NCBI RefSeq assembly: GCF_003966145.1 | Contig: NZ_RXNR01000039.1 | Span: 1 to 37,173, forward strand | Direction: 5' to 3' | DNA length: 37,173 bases | Origin: Lysinibacillus telephonicus | GTDB lineage: Bacteria > Bacillota > Bacilli > Bacillales_A > Planococcaceae | Part shown: in pieces, positions 14,234-21,814 of the stretch | Numbering within the stretch: position 1 is the first letter of the stretch | Layout: each line of letters starts with the position of its first letter | Translations under genes and position numbers: made by a program | The notes under the pieces: model-generated | What the model was told of the DNA's origin: nothing | What the model saw: the letters and a program-made list of their open reading frames with translations, nothing else | Database searches by the model: none

Positions 14234-14994
14234 TCACAATTTCCCCAGGACACTGGGTACCAGGCACAGGAGCTAGCGACTTAATTGATGAAGTAACTGA
14301 AGCGCGAAAAGTAGTTAAAAGAGTAGTAAAAATACTACGAGCAAATAAAATTACAACAAATCATGTTGTAGACAACTCATCAAAAAATCAATCACAAAAT
14401 CTAAAATATCTAGTGAACGAACACAATTTAACGAGCCGTGAACTTGATGTATCGGTACATTTTAATTCATCCAGTCGTACGGATAGGGGGCTTGGTGTCG
14501 AGGTACTATATTTCTCAATTAAAGACTTAGCTGCCAAAATGTCAAAGGCAATTTCGGAAGTCAGCGGATTAAATAATCGAGGGGCTAAGTTGCGTAAAGA
14601 CTTAGCCTTTTTAAACAGTACGAACAAGCCTGCAATATTAATTGAGGTATGTTTTGTATCCTCCACAGCTGCCACAGCCATTTACAAACGGAAATTCGAG
14701 AAAATCTGTTATACAATTGCCCAATGCTTAGCGGAATACGTTGGAAAGCCTTTAAATGAAGGTGTACCAAAACTGGATTTCTCAAGTAAAGCAATGCAAA
14801 CGAAATATGAAATGCGAACAAGTTCCCCAGCTACTAAAAAATTGATATTAGAAACTGCTTTTAGCATTGAAGAATTACAATTAGATAGAAAGCATTGGGA
14901 GGAACAGTACGAGAAAGGCAACATTAAAGAAGGCGACTGGAATGCATTTGCATATGAGGTTGCCGTCCATTTAGCAAAGAATAAATATAAATAA
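14230..14994 (+). CDS. N-acetylmuramoyl-L-alanine amidase endolysin (Amidase_3)
   Basis: 254 residues. Residues 1-175 are an Amidase_3 domain. Likely zinc ligands are His8 (SPGHWVPGTG), a Glu at 21 or 24, and His77 (DVSVHFNSSS); Glu139 in ILIEVCFVSS is the expected catalytic acid. The enzyme cuts the amide bond between MurNAc and the stem peptide. The C-terminal 75 residues (KAMQTKYEMRTSSPATKKLI, later ELQLDRKHWEEQYEKGNI) are not a LysM, SH3 or SPOR domain that I recognise and may bind the wall. There is no signal peptide, consistent with export through the holin. It is the last gene of the locus. Confidence 0.9.
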   Translation: MITISPGHWVPGTGASDLIDEVTEARKVVKRVVKILRANKITTNHVVDNSSKNQSQNLKYLVNEHNLTSRELDVSVHFNSSSRTDRGLGVEVLYFSIKDLAAKMSKAISEVSGLNNRGAKLRKDLAFLNSTNKPAILIEVCFVSSTAATAIYKRKFEKICYTIAQCLAEYVGKPLNEGVPKLDFSSKAMQTKYEMRTSSPATKKLILETAFSIEELQLDRKHWEEQYEKGNIKEGDWNAFAYEVAVHLAKNKYK

Positions 14995-15000
14995 CAAATA

Positions 15001-15030
15001 AACCGTCACATCCACTGGTGGCGGTTTTTT
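15001..15030 (+). terminator. Terminator ending the tailocin locus
   Basis: AACCGTCAC (15001-15009) pairs with GTGGCGGTT (15018-15026), one T-G pair, followed by a T run. Confidence 0.85.
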
Positions 15031-15053
15031 AACTTAAACATGCATGTAAACAG

Positions 15054-15186
15054 CTACATATTCTTCATCAACATTAAAGTAAGAAACAAATCAGCAGTTT
15101 CTGTTTCTTCTCCTTCAACTACATCACCTTTCCCTCCGCATACGAAGCAAACCTAAATATTTATACCGAATTCCAATTTCCTCCAT
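15054..15186 (-). pseudogene. Short broken minus-strand ORF after the lysis genes
   Basis: On the minus strand an ATG at 15186 starts MEEIGIRYKYLGLLRMRRER, then a stop. In another frame, 15152 to 15054 reads VCFVCGGKGDVVEGEETETA and continues for 12 residues to a stop. The two pieces would join by a one-base shift. CFVC suggests a former metal-binding pair. No family is recognised. This is at most a remnant. The rest of 15031-15285 shows no gene. Confidence 0.25.
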
Positions 15187-15285
15187 TAAAATCTCTTTAT
15201 ATAACCTTTTAAATAACGTAAGCTAAAATTAAAAGCTAAAATTATTTCGAAGAGCCATTAAAAAGTTACTACATAAACAATGAAA

Positions 15286-15342
15286 TCTTAAGAAATTCTT
15301 CATAATTTTCATGACTGGATTTTAAGATTCGAAATTTATGAT
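15286..15342 (+). promoter_or_regulatory. Candidate autoregulated promoter of the two-component operon
   Basis: Two 11-base direct repeats, TCTTAAGAAAT (15286-15296) and TCTTCATAATT (15297-15307), stand head to tail, the spacing used by OmpR-family regulators. TATGAT (15337-15342) can be a -10; its -35 is poor, as in activated promoters. The product of the next gene is a plausible binder. Inference. Confidence 0.4.
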
Positions 15343-15375
15343 AAAACCATAAGAAAAAGAGCAGAGGTGAGAGCT

Positions 15376-16071
15376 GTGGAAAAATTAACAGTGCTCATCA
15401 CAGATGATGACAAAGATATTCGTGATGGGATTGAAATTTATTTAAAGAACGAAGGCTACAACGTTTTAAAAGCAGCTGATGGAATGGAGGCATTAAAACA
15501 GCTGGAAGAAAATGAAGTGCATTTAATTATTCTTGATATTATGATGCCAAATATGGATGGGATTACGGCAACGTTTAGAATCCGTGCAGAGCGAAATATT
15601 CCCATTATCATGTTAAGTGCAAAAGCGGAAGAAACAGACAAAATTCACGGGTTATCAGTAGGAGCAGACGATTATATTACGAAGCCATTTCATCCACTTG
15701 AACTTCTTGCGCGGGTAAAATCTCAGTTAAGACGGTATGTTCAATTAGGTACATATCACGGTCAATCACAGACGAAAGTCGAAGTGAACGGACTATCACT
15801 CGATATTGATGCAAAAGAAGTTCGACTTGATGGGGAACTCGTAAAGCTTACACCTATTGAATACAAAATTACTGAGTTGCTACTAAAAAATGCGGGTCGT
15901 GTCTTTTCGATTAATGAAATTTATGAGCTTGTTTGGAACGAAGAAGCGTATAACGCAGAAAATGTTGTTGCAGTCCATATCCGCAAAATACGTGAAAAAA
16001 TTGAGGCGGATCCGAAAAATCCAAGGTTTTTAAAGGTTGTGTGGGGAATTGGATACAAAATTGAAAAATAA
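15376..16071 (+). CDS. OmpR/PhoB-family response regulator
   Basis: 231 residues from the GTG at 15376; AGAGG lies eight bases upstream, and an in-frame GTG at 15367 lies within the ribosome site. A receiver domain (1-120) has the acidic pocket TDDD at 9-12, the phospho-acceptor Asp54 in ILDIMMPNMDG, and Lys in YITKPF. A winged-helix Trans_reg_C domain (about 133-231; LTPIEYKITELLLKNAGRVF, then HIRKIREKIEADP and GIGYKIEK) binds DNA. The sensor kinase is encoded 146 bases downstream, so the two form one system. A small membrane ORF starts before this stop codon. The signal and targets are unknown; nearby envelope genes (UppP, phosphoesterase) are possible targets but this is only proximity. 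Confidence 0.93.
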   Translation: MEKLTVLITDDDKDIRDGIEIYLKNEGYNVLKAADGMEALKQLEENEVHLIILDIMMPNMDGITATFRIRAERNIPIIMLSAKAEETDKIHGLSVGADDYITKPFHPLELLARVKSQLRRYVQLGTYHGQSQTKVEVNGLSLDIDAKEVRLDGELVKLTPIEYKITELLLKNAGRVFSINEIYELVWNEEAYNAENVVAVHIRKIREKIEADPKNPRFLKVVWGIGYKIEK

Positions 16072-16204
16072 TATTGAGACAAGCATAACGGTAATTTGTC
16101 TAATGGCATCAATAGTCGGAATGACTTTCATTAGTATTGCTACAGTCAATTTTTTAATTGAACAGTATGATAATGCACGCCAGTTATTAACAAAACTATT
16201 TTGA
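16061..16204 (+). CDS. Small single-pass membrane protein between regulator and kinase genes
   Basis: 47 residues from TTG at 16061, overlapping the last codons of the response regulator. It reads MKNNIETSITVICLMASIVG, then MTFISIATVNFL, then a polar tail (IEQYDNARQLLTKLF). A single membrane helix at about 8-32 with a short charged end is plausible. The stop at 16202-16204 lies just at the ribosome site of the kinase gene, so translation could be coupled. GGGGAA at 16043-16048 may serve as ribosome site, though it is 12 bases away. It fills the gap between regulator and kinase exactly. It may be a small accessory protein of the kinase, or a remnant. Confidence 0.5.
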   Translation: MKNNIETSITVICLMASIVGMTFISIATVNFLIEQYDNARQLLTKLF

Positions 16205-16217
16205 GGAGGATTATAAA

Positions 16218-18431
16218 TTGAGAAAAAAAGGTAAGTTATTCCTCACTCTTTTTCTTATAATATGGGTTATTTTTAGTGGGTTATTGTTTATTAATCATGG
16301 TCAAAGTTATATTGGCAAATCTTATTTTAATTCGGATTACTTCCAATCAACTATAGAAAGCTATAAAGAACAACTTGGAAGATATGTTTTGGCACCCTTT
16401 GATGAAGAAAAGGCAAAGAAAAATATTACAGTTACTCAGGAAGAAATCGACTATTACAGAAATTACTATGGTACTTTAACTGAGCAAATAGAAAATATTC
16501 GCGGCCAATATACTGATCGAATATTGCAAGCAGAACATACAGGCGACAATGAATTAAAAGAACTATTAGTCGCAGAACGTGATGCGAAAATTGAAGATAT
16601 AAAAGGAAACTTTCAAAATGACGAGTATGTTGAAAAGAAAATACGCAATGACAAAATACGCATTATAGAAAGTTATGCAGCACAACAAGAACGCGACCGA
16701 AATGACTTTTTAAATGAATATAATTATTTTGCGTATAGCATTACTAATATTAAAACAGGAGAAACTGTAGAATTAGGGGATTTAAATGGTTCAAATATTT
16801 ATACAAATAAATTTGGTTATAATGAACCATATTTAACTGTTGATAGTACAGCTTATATCGATCCATATGAAAGTAACCACACAATTGATGATATGTATAA
16901 TGGGTTTGAGGTACAAGGTGAAATTGCGCAATTTGAAGGGATAATTAGTGTTCCAAAGTCAATGCTAAATTCTGCAAACTTCAAAGGTGAATATCAATCC
17001 TTCATGGTTGCAAAAATTATTTTCTATATTATTTGGGCAACTGGGATTTTAGCGATTGTTGGGTTACTGACATTTGCTAAACCTTCATGGAAGCAATTTA
17101 TGATTTCATATAAGATTAAAACTATGTTTTTAAAATTACCGGTGGATGTTCGAATCGTGTCACTTCTGATTACAGCTTTTATTGGAATTGCTTTCATAGA
17201 CGTAGTTGGAAATATGATTGGAAATATTTATTATAATTGGGCAGGGAATAATTTCATCTCATACATTCTAGAAATTATAATTTACACGGTAATCGTGTTT
17301 ATCGCCTTGACTGCAGTAACTTTTGGCGCAATATGGACTTTTGAATCGATGAATGGCGAAATTAAATGGCAGAAAGAATTAAAGGGTGCATTTCTATATA
17401 AATTGGCAAATGGCATACAAGATTTATTTTTAAATCGCTCAATTGGACTTCAGTCAGTTGCCATTTTAACTATAGCTTTCCTTGCAGGGATTGGACTAGT
17501 AGGTGCATTTGTAGATGGTGTGTTAACTGTTATTTACTTATTCCTCTTTTTCTTTATAGCGTTACCGTCGTTTCTAATTTTCCTTAGTCGTATGGGCTAC
17601 CTAAACCGTATTATGAAGCAAACGAAGGACATGGCGGAAGGGCGTTTAACAACCGAAATAAAAGTAAAAGGAAAATCACCATTTGCACGTCATGCAGCTA
17701 ATTTAAATGCTTTACGTGAAGGTGTTAAAAGGTCAATGTCTGAACAGGCAAAAAGCGAACGTTTAAAAACAGAGCTAATCACAAATGTTAGCCATGATTT
17801 ACGTACACCTTTAACTTCGATTATTACGTACACAGATTTATTGAAAAATCCTAATATTACAGAAGAAGAACGAAACCAATATATAGATGTGTTAGATAAA
17901 AAATCAGCTCGTTTAAAAACATTAATTGAAGATTTATTTGAAGTTTCAAAAATGGCGAGCGGCAATATTGAAATAACTAAGCAGAGAATTGATTTGACAC
18001 AGTTAATGAAACAAGCCATTGGAGAGCATGAGGAAGAGTTTTCTAATGCAAAACTTGATTTGCGTTTAACAATCCCTGATGAACCAATATTTGCGTATGT
18101 AGACGGTCAAAAATGGTGGCGTGTTATAGATAATCTAGTAGTCAATACAATAAAATATTCGCTAGAAGGAACAAGGGTTTATGTAACGTTAAAGAAACGT
18201 GGTGCAGAAGCAGAGTTTACTGTCAAAAACGTCTCGAAATATGAAATGAGTGAAAACGTAGAAGAACTTACAGAACGTTTTAAACGCGCGGATGCATCTC
18301 GACATACAGATGGTTCTGGACTAGGGCTTGCAATTGCACAATCAATTGTTGACTTGCACCAAGGGCTTCTAAACATAGAATTGGATGGAGACTTATTTAA
18401 AGTAATTGTTACTGTACCAACTGAGTACTAG
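16218..18431 (+). CDS. Multi-pass membrane sensor histidine kinase
   Basis: 737 residues from TTG at 16218, with GAGGAGG nine bases upstream. One membrane helix (about 6-25) is followed by an extracellular region (about 26-260) rich in helices and coiled coil. Several membrane helices follow (about 263-287, 311-332, 347-375 and 411-456). A HAMP-like linker follows, then a HisKA dimer domain with the phospho-accepting His526 in NVSHDLRTPL, and an HATPase_c domain with N-box WWRVIDNLVVNTIKYS and G-box DGSGLGLAI. It should phosphorylate the regulator encoded upstream. The large extracellular domain followed by a second group of helices is an unusual layout; I do not recognise a named homologue. 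Confidence 0.9.
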   Translation: MRKKGKLFLTLFLIIWVIFSGLLFINHGQSYIGKSYFNSDYFQSTIESYKEQLGRYVLAPFDEEKAKKNITVTQEEIDYYRNYYGTLTEQIENIRGQYTDRILQAEHTGDNELKELLVAERDAKIEDIKGNFQNDEYVEKKIRNDKIRIIESYAAQQERDRNDFLNEYNYFAYSITNIKTGETVELGDLNGSNIYTNKFGYNEPYLTVDSTAYIDPYESNHTIDDMYNGFEVQGEIAQFEGIISVPKSMLNSANFKGEYQSFMVAKIIFYIIWATGILAIVGLLTFAKPSWKQFMISYKIKTMFLKLPVDVRIVSLLITAFIGIAFIDVVGNMIGNIYYNWAGNNFISYILEIIIYTVIVFIALTAVTFGAIWTFESMNGEIKWQKELKGAFLYKLANGIQDLFLNRSIGLQSVAILTIAFLAGIGLVGAFVDGVLTVIYLFLFFFIALPSFLIFLSRMGYLNRIMKQTKDMAEGRLTTEIKVKGKSPFARHAANLNALREGVKRSMSEQAKSERLKTELITNVSHDLRTPLTSIITYTDLLKNPNITEEERNQYIDVLDKKSARLKTLIEDLFEVSKMASGNIEITKQRIDLTQLMKQAIGEHEEEFSNAKLDLRLTIPDEPIFAYVDGQKWWRVIDNLVVNTIKYSLEGTRVYVTLKKRGAEAEFTVKNVSKYEMSENVEELTERFKRADASRHTDGSGLGLAIAQSIVDLHQGLLNIELDGDLFKVIVTVPTEY

Positions 18432-18485
18432 ATTTCACTATTTTTAAGGCGCAACATCCTCGAAGGTTAAGTAGGATTCACAAAG

Positions 18486-18517
18486 GGCTGTTCAGAAATT
18501 TTAATATCTGGACAGCC
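18486..18517 (+). terminator. Terminator-like hairpin after the kinase gene
   Basis: GGCTGTTCAGA (18486-18496) pairs with TCTGGACAGCC (18507-18517), one mismatch-like T-G pair. The following T tract is weak and broken by C, so termination may be partial. Confidence 0.55.
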
Positions 18518-18606
18518 TATTCCTATTCCATCATTAATAATGTTTATTCCTTAATCTACATGGTATACTTTGAAAAAAGTCATAGCAAAGATGGAGGAGT
18601 TGCAAA

Positions 18607-19686
18607 ATGGGGAATATTGCTGGAATCTCGATAGCAATGATCCTGTATAGTGCCATTAGCACTTATTTAGGCTTTAATTTAAAAAAATGGCTCGCAGCAA
18701 TTCATTTATTACCAGTGCCAATTATTTATTGGCTTGTCTTCTTCATTATTGCTTTTAGCTTTTTGATTGGAAGAATGCATAGCTCGCTTCGTATATTCTC
18801 AGTCATCGGGAATTACTGGATGTTCTTTTTCGAATACGGTCTCATACTATGTATTATCGCAAATCTAATTGTTGTATTAACACCAATTAAAAATGTCTCA
18901 GTAGTTGGCTCCATTGTTGTGGGTTTACTTATTGTTTTATTTGCATGGGGTACATATAACGCATACTCGCCGGTCGTTCGCAATCTAGAAATTAACATTG
19001 ATAAAAAAGGAGAACCTCTAAAGCTTGTCGTTGCATCAGACTTTCATTTAGGAATTCTCTCAAACAAAAAACATTTGCAAAGATTTGTAGAGCTTTCAAA
19101 TAAAGAGAATCCTGATGCCGTGTTACTAGTGGGGGATTTGGTTGATGATGATCCGGTTTGGTTTGTAAAAGATGGCATGAATGAAGTGATGAAACAGCTA
19201 AAAGCAACATATGGTGTCTATGGAGTGCTGGGAAATCATGAATATTACGGCGGCAAAATTCCGCTTTTTGTAGAAGAAATGAAGGAAGCAAATGTCCAAA
19301 TTTTAATGGATGAAACAATTTTTGTTGGAAATCGTTTTTATTTAACGGGACAAGAAGATGTAACAAATAAAAATAGAATGACAATTGACGAGCTCAAGCC
19401 AAAAGACGGTACACTTCCTTGGGTGGTTATGAATCATACGCCTAATAACTTGAATTTACCAGAAGAGGCAGGTGTGGACCTTCATTTATCGGGGCATACA
19501 CATCTTGGACAACTTTGGCCGAATAATTTAATAACCAATCGAATCTTTGAGCTTGATTATGGATACTTGCAAAAAGACCAGATGCATGCACTTGTATCAT
19601 CGGGATTTGGATTTTGGGGGCCTCCAACTAGAATCGGAAGCCGCAGTGAATTATGGGTGATAAATGTTAATTTTACAAGCAATTAA
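18607..19686 (+). CDS. Membrane-anchored calcineurin-like metallophosphoesterase
   Basis: 359 residues, ATG with GGAGGAG upstream. Residues 1-120 hold about four membrane helices. Residues 135-359 are a calcineurin-like phosphoesterase: SDFHLG near 144, GDLVDDD near 177, GNHEYYGG near 209, NHTPNN near 276 and GHTHLGQLWP near 296 supply all the di-metal ligands. Proteins of this plan are related to B. subtilis YkuE-type enzymes; the substrate is unknown and may be an envelope lipid or nucleotide. The active domain could face either side depending on helix count. It lies just upstream of uppP, another envelope phosphatase, but with its own spacing. Confidence 0.88.
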   Translation: MGNIAGISIAMILYSAISTYLGFNLKKWLAAIHLLPVPIIYWLVFFIIAFSFLIGRMHSSLRIFSVIGNYWMFFFEYGLILCIIANLIVVLTPIKNVSVVGSIVVGLLIVLFAWGTYNAYSPVVRNLEINIDKKGEPLKLVVASDFHLGILSNKKHLQRFVELSNKENPDAVLLVGDLVDDDPVWFVKDGMNEVMKQLKATYGVYGVLGNHEYYGGKIPLFVEEMKEANVQILMDETIFVGNRFYLTGQEDVTNKNRMTIDELKPKDGTLPWVVMNHTPNNLNLPEEAGVDLHLSGHTHLGQLWPNNLITNRIFELDYGYLQKDQMHALVSSGFGFWGPPTRIGSRSELWVINVNFTSN

Positions 19687-19775
19687 TAGATGAATGGTGA
19701 TAGACATTCTAAAAAGCATCATGTATTGTAATTTAAGGACTTATAGAATAAAAATATAAGGAGATTTTATTTTGT

Positions 19776-20603
19776 ATGGAATTTTTTGATTTAATTAAAG
19801 CCGTTATCCTCGGTTTTGTTGAAGGGATGACGGAATTTGCTCCGGTGTCTTCTACGGGACATATGATTATAGTGGATGATTTGTGGTTAAAGACGAAAGA
19901 GTTTTTAGGTTCAGGTTCAGCAAATACATTTAAAATTGTTGTTCAGCTTGGCTCGATATTAGCTGTTGTAGTTGTTATGTGGAAGAGGATGCTAAGCCTT
20001 GTTGGACTATATAAAATAGAGGGACAAACTCCATCTCGCAAATTTAATCTAGGACATGTATTAGTTGGGATTATACCAGCAGGTGTTTTTGGTGTGTTAT
20101 TTGAAGATTACATTGATGAAAACTTATTCTTCACATCAACTGTAATTGTAGGCTTAATAGTTGGAGCTATTTTAATGATTATTGCTGATAAATTTGCTCC
20201 TAAACGACCAGCTGTAAAAACTTTAGATGATCTTTCGTATGGGAAGGCATTTAAAATTGGGTTAATTCAATGTTTATCATTATGGCCGGGATTCTCTCGA
20301 TCTGGAGCAACAATTTCAGGTGGGGTTTTACTAGGTCTTGACCATAAAACGGCATCAGATTTTACATTTATTATGGCAGTGCCAATTATGGCTGGAGCTA
20401 GTGGGTTATCATTAGTGAAAAACTGGGATCAAATTAATGCAGATCACTTTTGGTTTTACGTAATTGGTTTTATTAGTGCATTTATTTTTGCATTAATTTC
20501 TATTAAGTTCTTCTTAAAGTTGATTTCGCGCATTAAACTAGTACCTTTTGCTATTTACCGAATTATTTTAGCCGTTATTTTAATTGTCGTTATTTACTTA
20601 TAA
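19776..20603 (+). CDS. uppP: Undecaprenyl-diphosphatase UppP (BacA)
   Basis: 275 residues, AAGGAGA 11 bases before the ATG. Both family signatures are present: EGMTEFAPVSSTGHMI (about 15-30) and SLWPGFSRSGATISGG (about 167-182). Some eight membrane helices are visible. The enzyme dephosphorylates undecaprenyl diphosphate outside the membrane to recycle the carrier lipid for peptidoglycan and teichoic acid synthesis, and its overproduction gives bacitracin resistance. The length is normal. A good terminator follows, so it is monocistronic or the end of a short unit with the phosphoesterase. Confidence 0.96.
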   Translation: MEFFDLIKAVILGFVEGMTEFAPVSSTGHMIIVDDLWLKTKEFLGSGSANTFKIVVQLGSILAVVVVMWKRMLSLVGLYKIEGQTPSRKFNLGHVLVGIIPAGVFGVLFEDYIDENLFFTSTVIVGLIVGAILMIIADKFAPKRPAVKTLDDLSYGKAFKIGLIQCLSLWPGFSRSGATISGGVLLGLDHKTASDFTFIMAVPIMAGASGLSLVKNWDQINADHFWFYVIGFISAFIFALISIKFFLKLISRIKLVPFAIYRIILAVILIVVIYL

Positions 20604-20606
20604 AAT

Positions 20607-20648
20607 AAATCGCTCCAAAGGAGATAATCCTAGGAGCGATTTTTTATT
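20607..20648 (+). terminator. Terminator of uppP
   Basis: AAATCGCTCC (20607-20616) pairs with GGAGCGATTT (20633-20642), followed by T's. Confidence 0.88.
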
Positions 20649-20682
20649 TTTGAAAATGTTTTTATGGTAAGTTCTAAAACAT

Positions 20683-20711
20683 TAAAAAGGAGCTTAGGAA
20701 TATAAGCTCCT
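20683..20711 (-). terminator. Terminator of the AIM24 gene (minus strand)
   Basis: AGGAGCTTA (20688-20696) and TAAGCTCCT (20703-20711) pair with a six-base loop; read on the minus strand, the stem is followed by TTTTTAAT. Between it and the gene stop lie about 130 bases that can form further short helices. Confidence 0.75.
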
Positions 20712-20839
20712 CAATAATAAGAAAGTGTTTTGAGGAGTATAGCGCAAACCGCCAAGCCTCTAAAGATGAATTGCGTCTCTTTATCGAAGATGTGGCGCCT
20801 TAAGCCTATATAAAGCTAAAGGACGCATTCACATTCTTA

Positions 20840-21637
20840 TTAATCGTTAAACAAATTAAACAATCCGCCGATTCCACCTTCACCACTGTCTTTACCGCCT
20901 CCGCCTTGTGAAACTGGTGCAGCAGCAAATACGCGGCTTGCTAGACGGCTAAATGGCAATGATTGGATCCAAACAGTACCCGGACCACTTAATGATGCAA
21001 AGAAGATTCCTTCTCCACCAAATAATGCTGTTTTGATGCCTCCAACCGTTTCAATATCGTAGTCAACAGTTGAAGTCATCGCAACTAAACACCCTGTATC
21101 AACACGTAATTTTTGACCCGGTTGTAGATCTACACGATGAATCGCACCACCTGCGTGAACGAAAGCCATGCCATCGCCTTCAAGTTTTTGCATAATAAAT
21201 CCTTCTCCACCGAAGAATCCAGCACCAATTTTTCGTTGGAATTCAACACCAACAGAAACTCCTTTAGCAGCAGCTAAAAATGAATCCTTTTGACATATAA
21301 TTTTGCCGCCTAGTTCACTTAAATCCATTGGAATGATTTTACCTGGATAAGGAGCAGCAAAATAAACGTGACGTTTTCCGGAACCTTCATTTGTGAATGT
21401 TGTCATAAATAAGCTTTCACCAGTAATTAAACGTTTTCCAGCGCCCATTAATTTTCCCATAAGACCGCCGCCGCTGCTTTTAGAACCATCCCCAAAAATT
21501 GTTTCCATTTTAATTGAATCATCCATCATCATTAAACTTCCAGCTTCTGCGATAACCGTTTCATTTGGATCTAACTCTACTTCAACAAATTGCATATCAT
21601 CGCCGTATAATTTGTAATCAATTTCGTGATTGTTCAT
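20840..21637 (-). CDS. AIM24 family protein (TIGR00266)
   Basis: 265 residues from the ATG at 21637; a first ATG at 21643 is only two bases from GGGAGG, whereas 21637 is eight bases away. The sequence (ELDPNETVIAEAGSLMMMDD, SLFMTTFTNEGSG, FGGEGFIMQKLEGDG, LRVDTGCLVAM and FGGEGIFFASLSGPG) is typical of the AIM24/TIGR00266 family, a beta-rich fold. The biochemical role in bacteria is unknown. The C-terminus is glycine-rich (SQGGGGKDSGEGGIGGLFNL), which is common in Bacillales members. No signal peptide. It is transcribed alone and divergently from the lysine-degradation operon. Confidence 0.9.
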   Translation of the reverse strand: MNNHEIDYKLYGDDMQFVEVELDPNETVIAEAGSLMMMDDSIKMETIFGDGSKSSGGGLMGKLMGAGKRLITGESLFMTTFTNEGSGKRHVYFAAPYPGKIIPMDLSELGGKIICQKDSFLAAAKGVSVGVEFQRKIGAGFFGGEGFIMQKLEGDGMAFVHAGGAIHRVDLQPGQKLRVDTGCLVAMTSTVDYDIETVGGIKTALFGGEGIFFASLSGPGTVWIQSLPFSRLASRVFAAAPVSQGGGGKDSGEGGIGGLFNLFND

Positions 21638-21814
21638 TTTCATAACCTCCCAAAGTTATTAATACATTTATATCATTTAGGAATACGTTTTACATCAAAG
21701 AAAAGTTTCGTGCAAATAACTTTTACAATAAATAACATTATGAAAAAAGGGAATTAAATAGAAAATGTCGAATAATAGTACAATATAATTGATTTTTCGA
21801 ATAAGGAGGGTGTT

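Noticed and set aside
243-15030. An intact prophage
   Set aside because: No integrase, replication, packaging, portal or capsid gene is present, and the gap where they belong holds only broken frames.
18486-18517. The GGCTGTTCAGA inverted repeat as an insertion-sequence end
   Set aside because: Only one short hairpin is present with no partner end or transposase nearby; a weak terminator is simpler.
21638-21814. A lysine riboswitch ahead of the lysine-degradation operon
   Set aside because: The 177-base region is AT-rich and shows neither the L-box core nor a terminator/antiterminator pair.
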